Below are positions 1-9,005 of a stretch of DNA of 64,000 nucleotides, piece by piece. The position numbers and the translations under genes are program-made. The notes beneath the pieces are model-generated. The model was given only the letters and a program-made list of their open reading frames with translations. It was not told the origin of the DNA and searched no databases. Position 1 is the first letter of the stretch, and each line of letters opens with the position of its first letter. This stretch comes from CAZIOH01 sp964540815 (GTDB lineage: Bacteria > Myxococcota_A > Polyangia > Fen-1088), in the NCBI GenBank assembly GCA_964540815.1, contig CAZIOH010000006.1, positions 54,750-118,749 of the forward strand. The letters are read 5' to 3'.

Positions 1-2
1 GT

Positions 3-839
3 CCGATGGTGCCGGGGGCGCACCAGGTCCCTTATGCGGACTGCTACCGCTGTCCGCTCAAGACCACCTACCCCGGGTGCGGGATTGCCTGTGCCGAGGT
101 GGCGCGGCAGCAGGTCAAGATCGCCAGCGCCGGGGAGGTGGCGGCGTTCATCGTCGAGCCCATGCAGGGCACCGCGGGAAACATCGTGCCGCCGAAGGAG
201 TTCCTGCCGGCGGTGCAGTCCATCGCCAAGGACATGGACGCCTTGCTCATCGCCGACGAGATGATCACCGGGCTCGGGCGCACCGGCACGCGCTGGGGCG
301 TGGAGCACACCGGCGTGCGGCCGGACATCGTGACCCTGGGAAAGGCGTTCGGGGGCGGATTCCCGCTGTCGGGGGTGCTGACGAGCGACGCCATCTCGCG
401 CGCCAAGCCCTGGAGCATCCCCTCGGGCTCGTCGTCGAGCTACGGGGGTAACCCGCTGGCGGCGGCGGCCGGGGCCGAGGCGCTGGCCATCATCGAGGAG
501 GAGCGGCTGATCGAGAACGCGGCCGTGGTGGGGGCGGCCATGCTCGAGGAGCTCGAGACCTTCGTCGATCGCTTTCCCTTCGTGGGGTTCGTGCAGGGCG
601 CGGGCCTCTTCATGCGGGTGGAGATGGTCAAGGACAAGCGCACCCGGGAGCCCCTGCCGCGCTCGGTGACCGAGCGGATCTTCGGCGAGTGCGTGCGGCG
701 CGGCCTCCTGACCATGGCCTACGCCCCGAGCTTCCGCATCCAGCCGGCCTTGACCATCGACGAGGAGACCGCGAAGAGTGGCCTCGCCATCCTGGCGGAG
801 GTCTTCGAGCTCGTGACCCGCGAGCGGTGGTGGGAATAG
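3..839 (+). CDS. Class-III (PLP-dependent) aminotransferase, C-terminal part
   Basis: The gene enters from beyond the left edge, so the N-terminus is missing; the reading frame is open from base 3. About 278 residues remain of a protein family that is usually 420-460 residues long. Visible hallmarks are the DEMITGLGRTG segment (cofactor-contacting Asp, about residue 84 counted from the ATG at 6) and TLGKAFGGGFPLSG, whose Lys (about residue 113) is the expected Schiff-base lysine for pyridoxal phosphate. The stretch PYADCYRCPL and CGIACAE at the start resembles the 4-aminobutyrate/ornithine-type branch, but substrate cannot be assigned from this fragment. The stop codon overlaps the probable GTG start of the next gene, so the two may be co-transcribed, although no shared function is obvious. 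Confidence 0.9.
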   Translation, partial: PMVPGAHQVPYADCYRCPLKTTYPGCGIACAEVARQQVKIASAGEVAAFIVEPMQGTAGNIVPPKEFLPAVQSIAKDMDALLIADEMITGLGRTGTRWGVEHTGVRPDIVTLGKAFGGGFPLSGVLTSDAISRAKPWSIPSGSSSSYGGNPLAAAAGAEALAIIEEERLIENAAVVGAAMLEELETFVDRFPFVGFVQGAGLFMRVEMVKDKRTREPLPRSVTERIFGECVRRGLLTMAYAPSFRIQPALTIDEETAKSGLAILAEVFELVTRERWWE

Positions 840-1351
840 AAGAGCGCGAGGTGCGGGTGGACCGCCAAGAGCGCGGGGAGCGCGGGAGCGGGCGGGTGCT
901 CGATGGCCTGGCTCATGTGCTGGCGGTCTGGTTCGGGTGCGGGCACCTGCCGGCGCCCGGGACCATGGGGACGCTGGGCGCGATCCCGCTTTACCTGTGG
1001 CTTCGCCCTCGGGGAGCCCCGGTCGTCGCCGGCGCGGCCATCGTCCTCACCGCCATCGCGCTCTGGGCGGCCGAGCGGGTGGTGCGGCGGCTGCGAACCA
1101 AGGACCCGCAGATCATCTGCATCGACGAGGTGGCGGGCGTCTTCGTCACCTGGATTGCCGCGCCGGCGACCACGGCCGGCCTCGTCGTCGGCGTCGTGCT
1201 GTTTCGCCTGTGCGATCAATTCAAGCCCTGGCCAGCCCGCGTGGCCGAGCGCCGCCTCCCCGGAGGCTACGGTGTGGTCCTCGACGACGTGTTCGCCGGC
1301 CTATGGGCGGCCGCCGCCCTGCTCCTCGCCCGCCGCCTCGCCTGGCTCTGA
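830..1351 (+). CDS. pgpA: Phosphatidylglycerophosphatase A
   Basis: Predicted 173-residue membrane phosphatase that removes phosphate from phosphatidylglycerol phosphate to make phosphatidylglycerol. Family signatures are present in order: GCGHLPAPGTMGTLG near the N-terminus, an acidic DEVAGVF segment, and the C-terminal FRLCDQFKPWPA followed by GGYGVVLDDVFAGL. Hydrophobic stretches between them fit membrane helices. The frame has no ATG before the first conserved block. GTG at 830 overlaps the preceding stop region; GTG at 851 or 857 are alternatives that shorten an unconserved charged leader. The gene runs convergently towards tamB, with a small inverted repeat starting at its stop codon. 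Confidence 0.88.
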   Translation: MGIEEREVRVDRQERGERGSGRVLDGLAHVLAVWFGCGHLPAPGTMGTLGAIPLYLWLRPRGAPVVAGAAIVLTAIALWAAERVVRRLRTKDPQIICIDEVAGVFVTWIAAPATTAGLVVGVVLFRLCDQFKPWPARVAERRLPGGYGVVLDDVFAGLWAAAALLLARRLAWL

Positions 1352-1369
1352 CCGGGGGCGAACCGGTCA
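1349..1369 (+). terminator. Stem-loop at the end of pgpA
   Basis: TGACCGG (including the TGA stop) is followed after 7 bases by its exact complement CCGGTCA. The 7-bp stem lies in the 120-bp gap between convergent pgpA and tamB. Only a few T residues follow, so a classical Rho-independent terminator is not certain. Confidence 0.3.
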
Positions 1370-1473
1370 CGGGAAGACTTTGGATTGTCGACGATGGCCG
1401 CCTTCGGATTCGGGCCTGAAGGGCGTCCTTTCAATCTCTTCGGGCGTCGATCGCCTGGTCTGTCGCGAGCGCA

Positions 1474-4400
1474 TCAGTAGCGCCTGGTCCACATCATGTC
1501 GGCCGAGCCGGTCTTGGCGTCGCCGTATTCGCCCTGGAAGGACCAGCGCGGTGTGAGCTCGTATTCCAGGTGGACGGCGTTCCGGTTCTGCAGGAGGGCG
1601 GGGTCGGCGCCCGTGCGGCCCACGTAACCGACGTAGAGCTCCGAGGTCAGGTAGGTGCCGGCCTCGAGGCGGGCGTCGCCGACGCCGTTGCCGGTCTCGA
1701 TGGTGAGCACATCGAACGGGAGCTTCTTCGACAGGGTCTTCTGGAGCTGGGCGGCCACCAGCCCGCCCACCAGCGACACCGCCCGGTCGGTCGGGGTGGT
1801 CGCGCTCGCCGTGCCGCCGCTGTCCCCGAGATCGAGGCGCCCGGTCACGATCAGCGTGTAGAGCTGGCTCTCGGTGAGATCCGGTCGATCGGGAGCGCGC
1901 ACGGTGACCTCGAGCCGATCCGGGGTCCCCTTGACGTTCACCACCACCGTGATGTTCTCGAGCTCGGTCACGTGGTGGGCCTCCACCTCGAGCTCGGGGC
2001 GATCGGTCGGTCCCGTGAACCGCACCTCGGAGCCCGCCTTCAGGTCGAACCGCCGCCCCACCACGTCCACCCGGCCGCGCTTGATGACGACTTGCCCGAA
2101 GGCCCGCGCGGTGTCGGCGACCTCGACCCGGAACCCTGGCGCGAGCCCGAGCTCGAGGTTGGCGTCCTTCCCGCTCACCCACAGGTTGCGCGGGGCATCC
2201 ACCAGCACCACCACGCCCGGGCCCTCCGCCGGTGGCCGCGCGCCGTCGGGCCTCTCGGCGGCGGTCCCCTGGTGCCGCGCGTCGCCTGCCCGCGCGCCGG
2301 CCGTCGGCTCGGGGGAGGTGCCGAGCGCCGCCAGCCGGCGGGCCACGGCCTCGAGGCGACGCGCCTGCGCGGCGTTGAGGGGCGCGCCGGTCTCGTCCAC
2401 CCGGATCACGTCGGCCGCCGGCGCGAGCGGCTGCAGGTGCTTCCGCTTCGCATCGGAGAGGGCCACGCGGGCCGACTGGACGGTGGACGTCGCCCGCACG
2501 CGCCCGACCGCGACCTCGGCCTTGGCGCTCGCTTGCAGCGTCACGCTGGCGAGGGCCTGCCCCTCGACGTAGGCGGGGAAGCGCTGGAGATCGAGGACGG
2601 TGTCGATGGCGTAGCCGCCCTTGGCCTGGTGGGTCCCGCTGGCCGTCACCCGGGCGTGCCCGTCGCCGCTGTCGGCCCGCAGCTCGTCGAGCACGATCCG
2701 CTCGGGGGCGCCGTGCACCAGCAGGTGGATGTTCTTGTACGCCCCGAGGCCGGTGATGGTGAGCGCGCCCTCCTTCCATTCGAGGCTGCCCACGGGGCGC
2801 GGATCCCCGAGGGTGCCGGTGACGGTCGCCGCCGCGAAGAGCTGCCCCGAGACCGTGCGCAGACCCGGGGTCGCTCCCGAGAGCCCCGAGAGGTCGAGGC
2901 CCTTGGCCTCGAGGCGGGCCGACACCGGGATGCGCCGCGGATCGAACCGCGAGGCCCCCGCTCCGCCGGCAGCGCCGTCGCCCGCGTCGTCGTGCCCACG
3001 CACGATGGCCACGAGATCGGCCTTCGCGGTGGCCGACAGGTGCAGCTGTCCCGCACGCGCCGAGCTCACCTGCACGTCGGCGCTCGCCTGGCGATCCGCG
3101 TAGGTCACGAGCAACTGGGCCGAGCCGATCGGCGTGTCGTCGAGGCGCAGGTTCGTGACGCCGCCGGTGAGTCGCAGCCGCGGCGCACGCAGACTTCCGG
3201 TCACCGCGGCCGCCGCCGCGAGCCTCCCCGACAGGAGCCGCGCCGGGTTGCGGTCGGTCTCGGGTTGCAGCCCGGCGCGCCGGAGCTCGAACGGCCCGAG
3301 GGCAACCTGCAGCTCGATCGGGGCGTCCGTCACGGCCGTGGCGATCCCACCTGGTGCCAGTTGGCCGCCGGTCGCGGCCCGCCCGAGCAGGCTGCCGAGC
3401 GGTGCCCCGAGACGCCCGTCGAGCGTGGCGAGCGTGCTCGTTCGCGCACCGGCTTGCCTGGAGACGCGCGCCCGCGCCCGCATATCGCGCTCGCCAAGGG
3501 TGATGTCGAGCGTGGCATCGGTGGGCGGGAAGGCGGGCGTACCCACGCGTGCCCCCGCCAGGCGCAGGGCGATCCCCCCGCGCACCGCCCGCGGCGGACC
3601 ATCGAGGGTCACCCGGAGATCGGCTCGGCCGGCCAGCGTGCGGGGGGGGTGCAGGAGCTTGCCGAGCGCCTCGAGCCCGAGCGCCTCGACCGTGGCCTCG
3701 AGGTGAACGGGCGCCGACAAGGCCTCCTGCGTGCTCGGGGGTCGGTGCAGGAGGCGGGCGAGGGTGAAGGCGGTCCCGATGGCGAGGTGCACGCGTCCGC
3801 TCGTGGGCGCGCCGGATCGTGCGGCGCCGCCCGGCAAGCTCGGCAATGTCGGCAGATCGAGGCGCAGGCCGAGCGGTCGGCCGGCCCCCGCGTCGAGCTC
3901 GGCGTGCACGGTGCCGACGGTCACCCCGCGGAGCGCGAGGTGAAGAACGTCCGCACGGAGCTCGACGCTCCCGCCGCCCGCGCCCGCGCGCGACACCGAT
4001 GGCGTTCCGCCATCCCGGCGCTCGGGCCGGTCGTGCAGCACCAGCTTGACGTCGAGCCGTCCCGCGAGCCCGAGTCGAGGAGGCAAGAAGACCTGCGGCA
4101 GGCCACCGAGATCCAGCGCGGTGAGGGTGGCCTCGGCATCGAGCCCTCCGATCGTCCGGTGCAGATCCAGCGACACCCGCTGGCCATCGGCGCTGCCGAG
4201 CGCCAGGTGCTCCACGCGGAGTGTCTCCCCGGCCACCGTCACCCGGGCCTGGCGCTCGAGCCTCCAGCTCCTCCCAGGCCACGACAGGACGAGCGCGTCG
4301 ATCAACGCCGTGGTGGCGGCCGCTCTGGCCCTCGACCTCGTGGTGGTGCCCTTGCTCGCGCTGGCCCAGCGCCCGGACAGCGCCAGGCGGAAGGGTGTCT

Positions 4401-5994
4401 CCCCCCCCATGGACAGGTCGGCCGTGAGCCGCGGCCCCGCGTCGAAGCGCACCCGCGCCCGCACGTCGCGCAGGTGGCGTGCGCCGAGCCGCAGGTCCGG
4501 CACGGCGAGATCGACGTTGGCCCGCGCGGGCGCCCGCAGGTCGGGGATGAAGGCGTCGAGGGAGACGCGGCTGGCCTCGTCTTCCTGCCAGCGCAGCCCA
4601 TGCAGGAGCCCGGTCAGCTTCAATGTCGGCACGCTCGGTGACCCGCCGAGGGCCAGCTCGACGCGACCCGACCCCGCGGCGCGGGGCGCCCTGGGGCTTC
4701 TCGCCGGTCCGCGGAGATGTCCGGTCACCTCGCCGAGATCCCGCAGATCGACGACGGCCCGGAGGCCCAGGCGCTCGGCCGAGGCCTTGCCCTCGGCGTG
4801 CAATGTCCCCCCTGGCAAGGTGACATCGAGGCTCGACAGCTCGAGCTCTGCAGCCCCGACCCCGACCCCGTCGCGCGGCCGTCGCGCCAGATCCACCGAG
4901 CCCGTGATCCGCGCGTCGGCTCCGCCAGCCGTCAGCGCCAGACGGGTCGAACCGCGCTCCATGGCGGCATCCCAGATCGCGGAGCCGGACAGGGTGAGCG
5001 ACGGGGGAAGGTCCGCCGGCAAGGTGCGGGTCGCCGGAACCAAAGCCCGCAGGAGGTCCGGCGTCAGGGACACGCGCGTGAGATCGAGCTCGGCGTGCGC
5101 GATGGGATCGGCGGCGGCGCCCGGCTGGACGCGCGCGGTGAGCGCGAGCGCGATGGCGCTGTCCCCGAGCGCGAACACCAGCCGCGCCTCTCCGTCGAGG
5201 CCCGGCATCGCGCTCGTGCTCGGGCTCCGGTTCGGGCTCGGCTGGTCGGCAACCGCCGCGCGCGTCATCCCCGACAGGTCGAGCTGCAGGGTCGCGGGTT
5301 CCCGCACCGGCGAGACCACTTCGGCGCGACCCTCGATGTGCAGGGCGAAGGGCCTGCCCGCCCGGCTGTCGCCGCGCCCGCTGGCGAGGAGCGCGAGCCC
5401 GTCCGCCCGGATCTCCTCTCCTCCGGGCCCGGCCGCCTGGTCCCGCCAGCCGAGGCTGCCGTTCCGGATCCGAAGCGCGTCGAGCGCGAAGCCCGCGCCT
5501 CCGTCCCAGGGCTGTCTCGCCCCGTCGCCGGCCGCCGCCGCCGGGGCGTCGGGCCTGGCGCGTTCGGGGTGACGCGGGGCGATCGCGCGGGCCAGGTTGG
5601 AGCCCCCGTGCGCGTCGGACAGCAGGTACACGACCGGCGTGTCGAGGTCGAGGAGTGGCACCTCGACCCGCCGCCGTCGCACGAGCGGCCACCAGCGGAT
5701 CTCCACCTCGAGCCGACGCACGCTCGCCACCATCCTGCCCTCCGGATCGCGGAGAACGAGCCCCTCGAGCACCAGGCGATCCCCGCCGAAGCGCAGGCGT
5801 TCGCAGTCCATCCGACCCGCGATGGCCTGGTTCAACCGCGGCAGCACCAGCCGCCGCAGGCGCTCGCCGCCCCACGGGGTGCGCGCGACGCCGACCGCGC
5901 CGCCGACCACCAGCGCAACCAGCACCACGCCCCCGGCCACCAGCGCCAGCACGACCCCGACCGCCACCTTCAGGGCGACGAGCGCGCGGCGCAT
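1474..5994 (-). CDS. tamB: TamB family inner-membrane-anchored translocation/assembly protein
   Basis: A 1506-residue protein with one N-terminal membrane anchor (about residues 5-35) and a long repetitive beta-rich body, the architecture of TamB, which bridges inner and outer membranes and works with TamA in outer-membrane protein or lipid delivery. The last about 330 residues match the conserved TamB C-terminal domain, including the FDLKAGSEVRFTGP, LYTLIVTGRL and LDVLTIETG-like segments and an end rich in aromatic beta-strands (EYGDAKTGSADMMWTRRY). The ATG at 5994 shares its A with the TGA stop of tamA (TGATG), so the two are translationally coupled. Low-complexity Ala/Gly/Pro loops are frequent in the body. 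A very long antisense frame runs through the gene but has no recognisable features. Confidence 0.9.
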   Translation of the reverse strand: MRRALVALKVAVGVVLALVAGGVVLVALVVGGAVGVARTPWGGERLRRLVLPRLNQAIAGRMDCERLRFGGDRLVLEGLVLRDPEGRMVASVRRLEVEIRWWPLVRRRRVEVPLLDLDTPVVYLLSDAHGGSNLARAIAPRHPERARPDAPAAAAGDGARQPWDGGAGFALDALRIRNGSLGWRDQAAGPGGEEIRADGLALLASGRGDSRAGRPFALHIEGRAEVVSPVREPATLQLDLSGMTRAAVADQPSPNRSPSTSAMPGLDGEARLVFALGDSAIALALTARVQPGAAADPIAHAELDLTRVSLTPDLLRALVPATRTLPADLPPSLTLSGSAIWDAAMERGSTRLALTAGGADARITGSVDLARRPRDGVGVGAAELELSSLDVTLPGGTLHAEGKASAERLGLRAVVDLRDLGEVTGHLRGPARSPRAPRAAGSGRVELALGGSPSVPTLKLTGLLHGLRWQEDEASRVSLDAFIPDLRAPARANVDLAVPDLRLGARHLRDVRARVRFDAGPRLTADLSMGGETPFRLALSGRWASASKGTTTRSRARAAATTALIDALVLSWPGRSWRLERQARVTVAGETLRVEHLALGSADGQRVSLDLHRTIGGLDAEATLTALDLGGLPQVFLPPRLGLAGRLDVKLVLHDRPERRDGGTPSVSRAGAGGGSVELRADVLHLALRGVTVGTVHAELDAGAGRPLGLRLDLPTLPSLPGGAARSGAPTSGRVHLAIGTAFTLARLLHRPPSTQEALSAPVHLEATVEALGLEALGKLLHPPRTLAGRADLRVTLDGPPRAVRGGIALRLAGARVGTPAFPPTDATLDITLGERDMRARARVSRQAGARTSTLATLDGRLGAPLGSLLGRAATGGQLAPGGIATAVTDAPIELQVALGPFELRRAGLQPETDRNPARLLSGRLAAAAAVTGSLRAPRLRLTGGVTNLRLDDTPIGSAQLLVTYADRQASADVQVSSARAGQLHLSATAKADLVAIVRGHDDAGDGAAGGAGASRFDPRRIPVSARLEAKGLDLSGLSGATPGLRTVSGQLFAAATVTGTLGDPRPVGSLEWKEGALTITGLGAYKNIHLLVHGAPERIVLDELRADSGDGHARVTASGTHQAKGGYAIDTVLDLQRFPAYVEGQALASVTLQASAKAEVAVGRVRATSTVQSARVALSDAKRKHLQPLAPAADVIRVDETGAPLNAAQARRLEAVARRLAALGTSPEPTAGARAGDARHQGTAAERPDGARPPAEGPGVVVLVDAPRNLWVSGKDANLELGLAPGFRVEVADTARAFGQVVIKRGRVDVVGRRFDLKAGSEVRFTGPTDRPELEVEAHHVTELENITVVVNVKGTPDRLEVTVRAPDRPDLTESQLYTLIVTGRLDLGDSGGTASATTPTDRAVSLVGGLVAAQLQKTLSKKLPFDVLTIETGNGVGDARLEAGTYLTSELYVGYVGRTGADPALLQNRNAVHLEYELTPRWSFQGEYGDAKTGSADMMWTRRY

Positions 5995-8162
5995 CAGAAC
6001 GCCTCGCCGATCGCGATGTGCAGGACGCACAGGTTGTCGTTGACGAAGGTCCCGCGGTGCGTGCCCCCGAGACCGAAGCAGCTGTCGTCGACCGTGTAGG
6101 GCATCTGCGCGATGCCGCCGCCGATCGGGTTGACCGCGTAGAGGGGTGGGGGACGTCCGACCTGCAGGCGCCGGGCGAAGTCCACGCGGATCGGGCCGAC
6201 CGGCGTGCGGTAGCGCAGCCCGATGCCCACCGCCCAGAGCAACGACGAGAGATCGTCGGGGCCGATGCGTCCCTGCGTGACCTGCCCGAAGTCGCTGAAC
6301 ACGGCGAGGACCAGCGCGCTCGACAGCTGAAGGCGCGCCTCGAAGCTCCCGTCGATGAGGCCGTCTCCCCCGATCGGCAGGGTGAGGAGCGCCGGGCCGC
6401 CCGGTGTGAGTTGAGTGGACGGTGCCGGCGCGAGCAGCAGCGGGGACAGCCGTCGGTCGCTGAACCCGCGCATCGAGATCCCGCCCCCGGCGAAGAAGCG
6501 GGTGACCACCGCGCTTTGCCCGCCACCGCCGGGCAGGAGCTCGCCCACCCGCAGCCGCGCCGCGAAGGTCAGACGATCGTGCTCGCCGAGGCTGACATAG
6601 CCGCGCAGATCCGGCAGCACCCGGACGTAGGTGAAGTCGCCGAGCAGGGGGCCTCCGCCCTCTTGCAGCGACAGGCTGGCATAGAATCCATTCCGCGCCT
6701 CGAGCGGAGAGTCGCGTCGATCCCAGGTCACCATCTGTTCGAGGTAAGACAGCACGATCAGGCAACTGCTCGTGGTGTCGGCGCAGCCGAGGGTGAGCGG
6801 CGCGGCGCTGGCGGAGGCGATCGCCGGCCCGTTGAGCCAGTAGGCCTGCAGGTTGTAGGTGGGGTACACGGACAGAGACGCCCGCGGTTGCCAGACCACC
6901 CCCGTCGCAAAGCGTCCCCCGAGCGCGTCGTACGCCTGCTCGAGCGTGCGTTCGAGCTCGATCGAGCTGCGCAGGCGCAAGGCGGGATGTTCGAGGAGGC
7001 GCGGTTGCTCGAGCTCGAGCCGGAGCCGTGCGATGGGTCCACTGCGCGGGCCCGCCGCCACGTCGTTGCTCAGGACCGCATATGTGCTCGGGATGAAGGC
7101 CCAGCCCGCCTCGGCGTGGGCCGTCAGCTTGCGCATGCCGCCGTGGAAGTTGCGGTCCGACCACTCGAGGACGAGGCGCGCCTCGTTGCGAATCTGGTCG
7201 ATGCGGACCCCGCCGCCCGCGCGCAGGGTGTGAAACGGCGCCTCCCGGGCCTCGACGACGATCGGCATGCGCGCCCGCGCGCGATCGGGCGTCCCGGTGC
7301 TGACCTTGGCCACCGCGAACAGGCCCATGCCGAACACCCGCCTCTGCGCCTCGGCCAGGGCCTCGTCGGAGAACAGGCTGCCCTCGGGCGCGGCGAGGCG
7401 CACCTGCTCCCAGACCCAGACGGGCGCGAGCGCCGCGCGGGGCCCGAGCCGAACCTCGATGTCGCCGAAGCGATAGCGCGGCCCGAGCTGCACGACCAGC
7501 AGCAACGCGGCCGTGTGCGCCTTCACGTCCACCAGCGCGCGCCCGTCCACCGCGGCATCCGCGAAGCCGAGCCCGCGCAGCCGCGCCCGGAGCGCGGTCT
7601 TGGCGGCCTCCCATCGATCCTCGACGAAGACGTCGCCGGGGGCGAGCCGGAGGTGGCGCTCGACGTCGGCGCGCTCTGCTGGAGTCAACCCGGTCGCGGT
7701 CGCCGTCACACCTGCGGCCGCCACCTCGGCGCCGGCGCCCGCGCCACCCGGTGGGTCGAGTCCCTCGATCCGCACCGTCCCCACGCGCGTCGGGCCTCCC
7801 TCGCTCACCACCGCGGTGAGGGCGACCCCGCGGTCTCCGAGGGGCTTCACCGAGCTCGAGACGATCTCCGCATCGTAGTAGCCCCGGCTCTCGTAATAGC
7901 GCTCGATGCGGGCCAGATCGCTCTCCCAGGTGATGGGATCGAAGTCCCGCCGGGTCGCAAAGGGCCACCACCCGGTGGGCACGGTCGCGATGCGTGCCTG
8001 GATGTCGCCCTTCGACACGTGGTGCACGCCCTCGAGCTTCAGGCTCTCGATTCGCGGGCCGGTGGGCTTCTCAGCGCCGTGCCCACACCCGAGCGACACA
8101 GCGAGGAGCAGCATCCCCACCGCGAGGCAGAGCCGACGCTGCACGGCAGACGACGGTGACAC
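5994..8162 (-). CDS. tamA: TamA/BamA family outer-membrane protein (Omp85) with POTRA repeats
   Basis: A 722-residue Omp85 protein and the outer-membrane partner of the adjacent TamB. An N-terminal signal (MLLLAVSLGC) is followed by POTRA-like repeats over roughly residues 30-330 and a C-terminal beta-barrel ending in alternating aromatic strands. The (V/I)RG(F/Y) hallmark of Omp85 barrels appears as SMRGFSDRR near residue 565. The start is GTG at 8162; another GTG seven codons in would also keep the signal. The VSLGC sequence is a weak lipobox, so lipid attachment is possible but unproven. It is longer than enterobacterial TamA (about 577 residues), partly from an insert between POTRA repeats rich in Ala/Gly (AGAGAEVAAAG). 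Only 9 bases separate it from the upstream holin-like gene. Confidence 0.88.
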   Translation of the reverse strand: MSPSSAVQRRLCLAVGMLLLAVSLGCGHGAEKPTGPRIESLKLEGVHHVSKGDIQARIATVPTGWWPFATRRDFDPITWESDLARIERYYESRGYYDAEIVSSSVKPLGDRGVALTAVVSEGGPTRVGTVRIEGLDPPGGAGAGAEVAAAGVTATATGLTPAERADVERHLRLAPGDVFVEDRWEAAKTALRARLRGLGFADAAVDGRALVDVKAHTAALLLVVQLGPRYRFGDIEVRLGPRAALAPVWVWEQVRLAAPEGSLFSDEALAEAQRRVFGMGLFAVAKVSTGTPDRARARMPIVVEAREAPFHTLRAGGGVRIDQIRNEARLVLEWSDRNFHGGMRKLTAHAEAGWAFIPSTYAVLSNDVAAGPRSGPIARLRLELEQPRLLEHPALRLRSSIELERTLEQAYDALGGRFATGVVWQPRASLSVYPTYNLQAYWLNGPAIASASAAPLTLGCADTTSSCLIVLSYLEQMVTWDRRDSPLEARNGFYASLSLQEGGGPLLGDFTYVRVLPDLRGYVSLGEHDRLTFAARLRVGELLPGGGGQSAVVTRFFAGGGISMRGFSDRRLSPLLLAPAPSTQLTPGGPALLTLPIGGDGLIDGSFEARLQLSSALVLAVFSDFGQVTQGRIGPDDLSSLLWAVGIGLRYRTPVGPIRVDFARRLQVGRPPPLYAVNPIGGGIAQMPYTVDDSCFGLGGTHRGTFVNDNLCVLHIAIGEAF

Positions 8163-8171
8163 GGGGCTGGC

Positions 8172-8708
8172 TCACGCCAGCCTCCGCTTCACGGAGTCCA
8201 CGTCCTCGCCGATGGTCCTGCGCGTCCGCGCGAAGGGCTCGCGGACGCGCTTGCGCCAGGCCAGGCGTCCGCCGATCGCTGTGGTCAGGCCGACAGCGGC
8301 GGCCATCACCAGCCCTGCCGCCCATCCCGGCATCACCTGGCCGAGCGCCAGGACCGCGCTCATGAACACGAGGTTCAACGTCACGAGGCCACCGACGCCC
8401 GCCACACCCAGCCCGCCCAGCATCCGCGCCTCGTCGCGCAGGTTGGCCCCGAGCTCCGCCTTGGCGAGCTCGATCTGCTTCTGGGCGAGCTGGCTCACCT
8501 CCTCGCTGATCTGCTTGATGAGCTCGCCGGTCGACAGATCCCGCGGTCGCATCCCCGGCGGGGGGGAGATCCCGGATGCCGCCCGCCCGAATCCGAGCCC
8601 GGGCACTCCATTCGAGGTCATCGCTCCGCCTGGCGTCGGCCGTGCCGACCCCATGGGCGCCATCGTCTTCTTTGGATCACTGCGCTGCTCCACGATCGTT
8701 TCCTCCAC
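8172..8708 (-). CDS. Putative phage-holin superfamily III-type membrane protein
   Basis: A 178-residue protein. After a disordered, Gly/Pro/Met-rich N-terminal region, an amphipathic helix (about residues 60-90, with ISEEVSQLAQKQIELAKAEL) leads into two membrane helices (about 95-155), and a basic tail ends in VDSVKRRLA. This is the layout of the holin superfamily III/DUF1469-like proteins common on bacterial chromosomes, where lysis is not the likely function. GTG at 8708 gives the longest form; the in-frame ATG at 8663 is an alternative. It is the first gene of the minus-strand unit with tamA and tamB, which suggests an envelope role. No prophage genes are nearby. Confidence 0.7.
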   Translation of the reverse strand: MEETIVEQRSDPKKTMAPMGSARPTPGGAMTSNGVPGLGFGRAASGISPPPGMRPRDLSTGELIKQISEEVSQLAQKQIELAKAELGANLRDEARMLGGLGVAGVGGLVTLNLVFMSAVLALGQVMPGWAAGLVMAAAVGLTTAIGGRLAWRKRVREPFARTRRTIGEDVDSVKRRLA

Positions 8709-9005
8709 GGCTCGGGGGGGGTTGGGCTCTCTAGCGTCGGGAGGCGATTCAAGAAACGTTCCACCGACGCCACTCCCCTTGCCGCTCGGTAGGGTTCAGC
8801 CACGCGAGGCGGATCGCGGTCAACACCGGCGCCGGTGGTTTCGGGGGCGTCCCCTGCGTTTCGAATCGGGAACATCCGGCCAGGTGGTGCGGTTCGGAGA
8901 AGATGGGGCCCCTCCTCTCAGGGCGAGGGGGCGAGGGGGCGAGGGGCGCCACTTCACCGCCAGGCCCCCGGAGGAGGAGCGAGGTGGCTGGGCTCTCGTC
9001 GACGC
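8709..9005. other. Intergenic stretch with a short palindrome and GC-rich tandem motif
   Basis: No credible gene is seen in these 297 bases. They contain the perfect 14-bp palindrome CACCGGCGCCGGTG (8824-8837) and a short direct repetition of GCGAGGGGG near 8929-8955. The stretch should hold the promoter of the holin-tamA-tamB unit (reading left) and the 3' end of the NADH dehydrogenase unit. Confidence 0.4.

Noticed and set aside
1570..4641. Long open frame (about 1020 codons) on the plus strand opposite tamB
   Set aside because: Arg/Pro/Gly/His-rich translation without domains; it is the antisense shadow of a G+C-rich gene whose codon third positions lack A/T stops.
8172..8708. Prophage lysis gene
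   Set aside because: The holin-like protein is alone, coupled to tamAB, with no endolysin, capsid or integrase genes nearby; chromosomal members of this superfamily are common.
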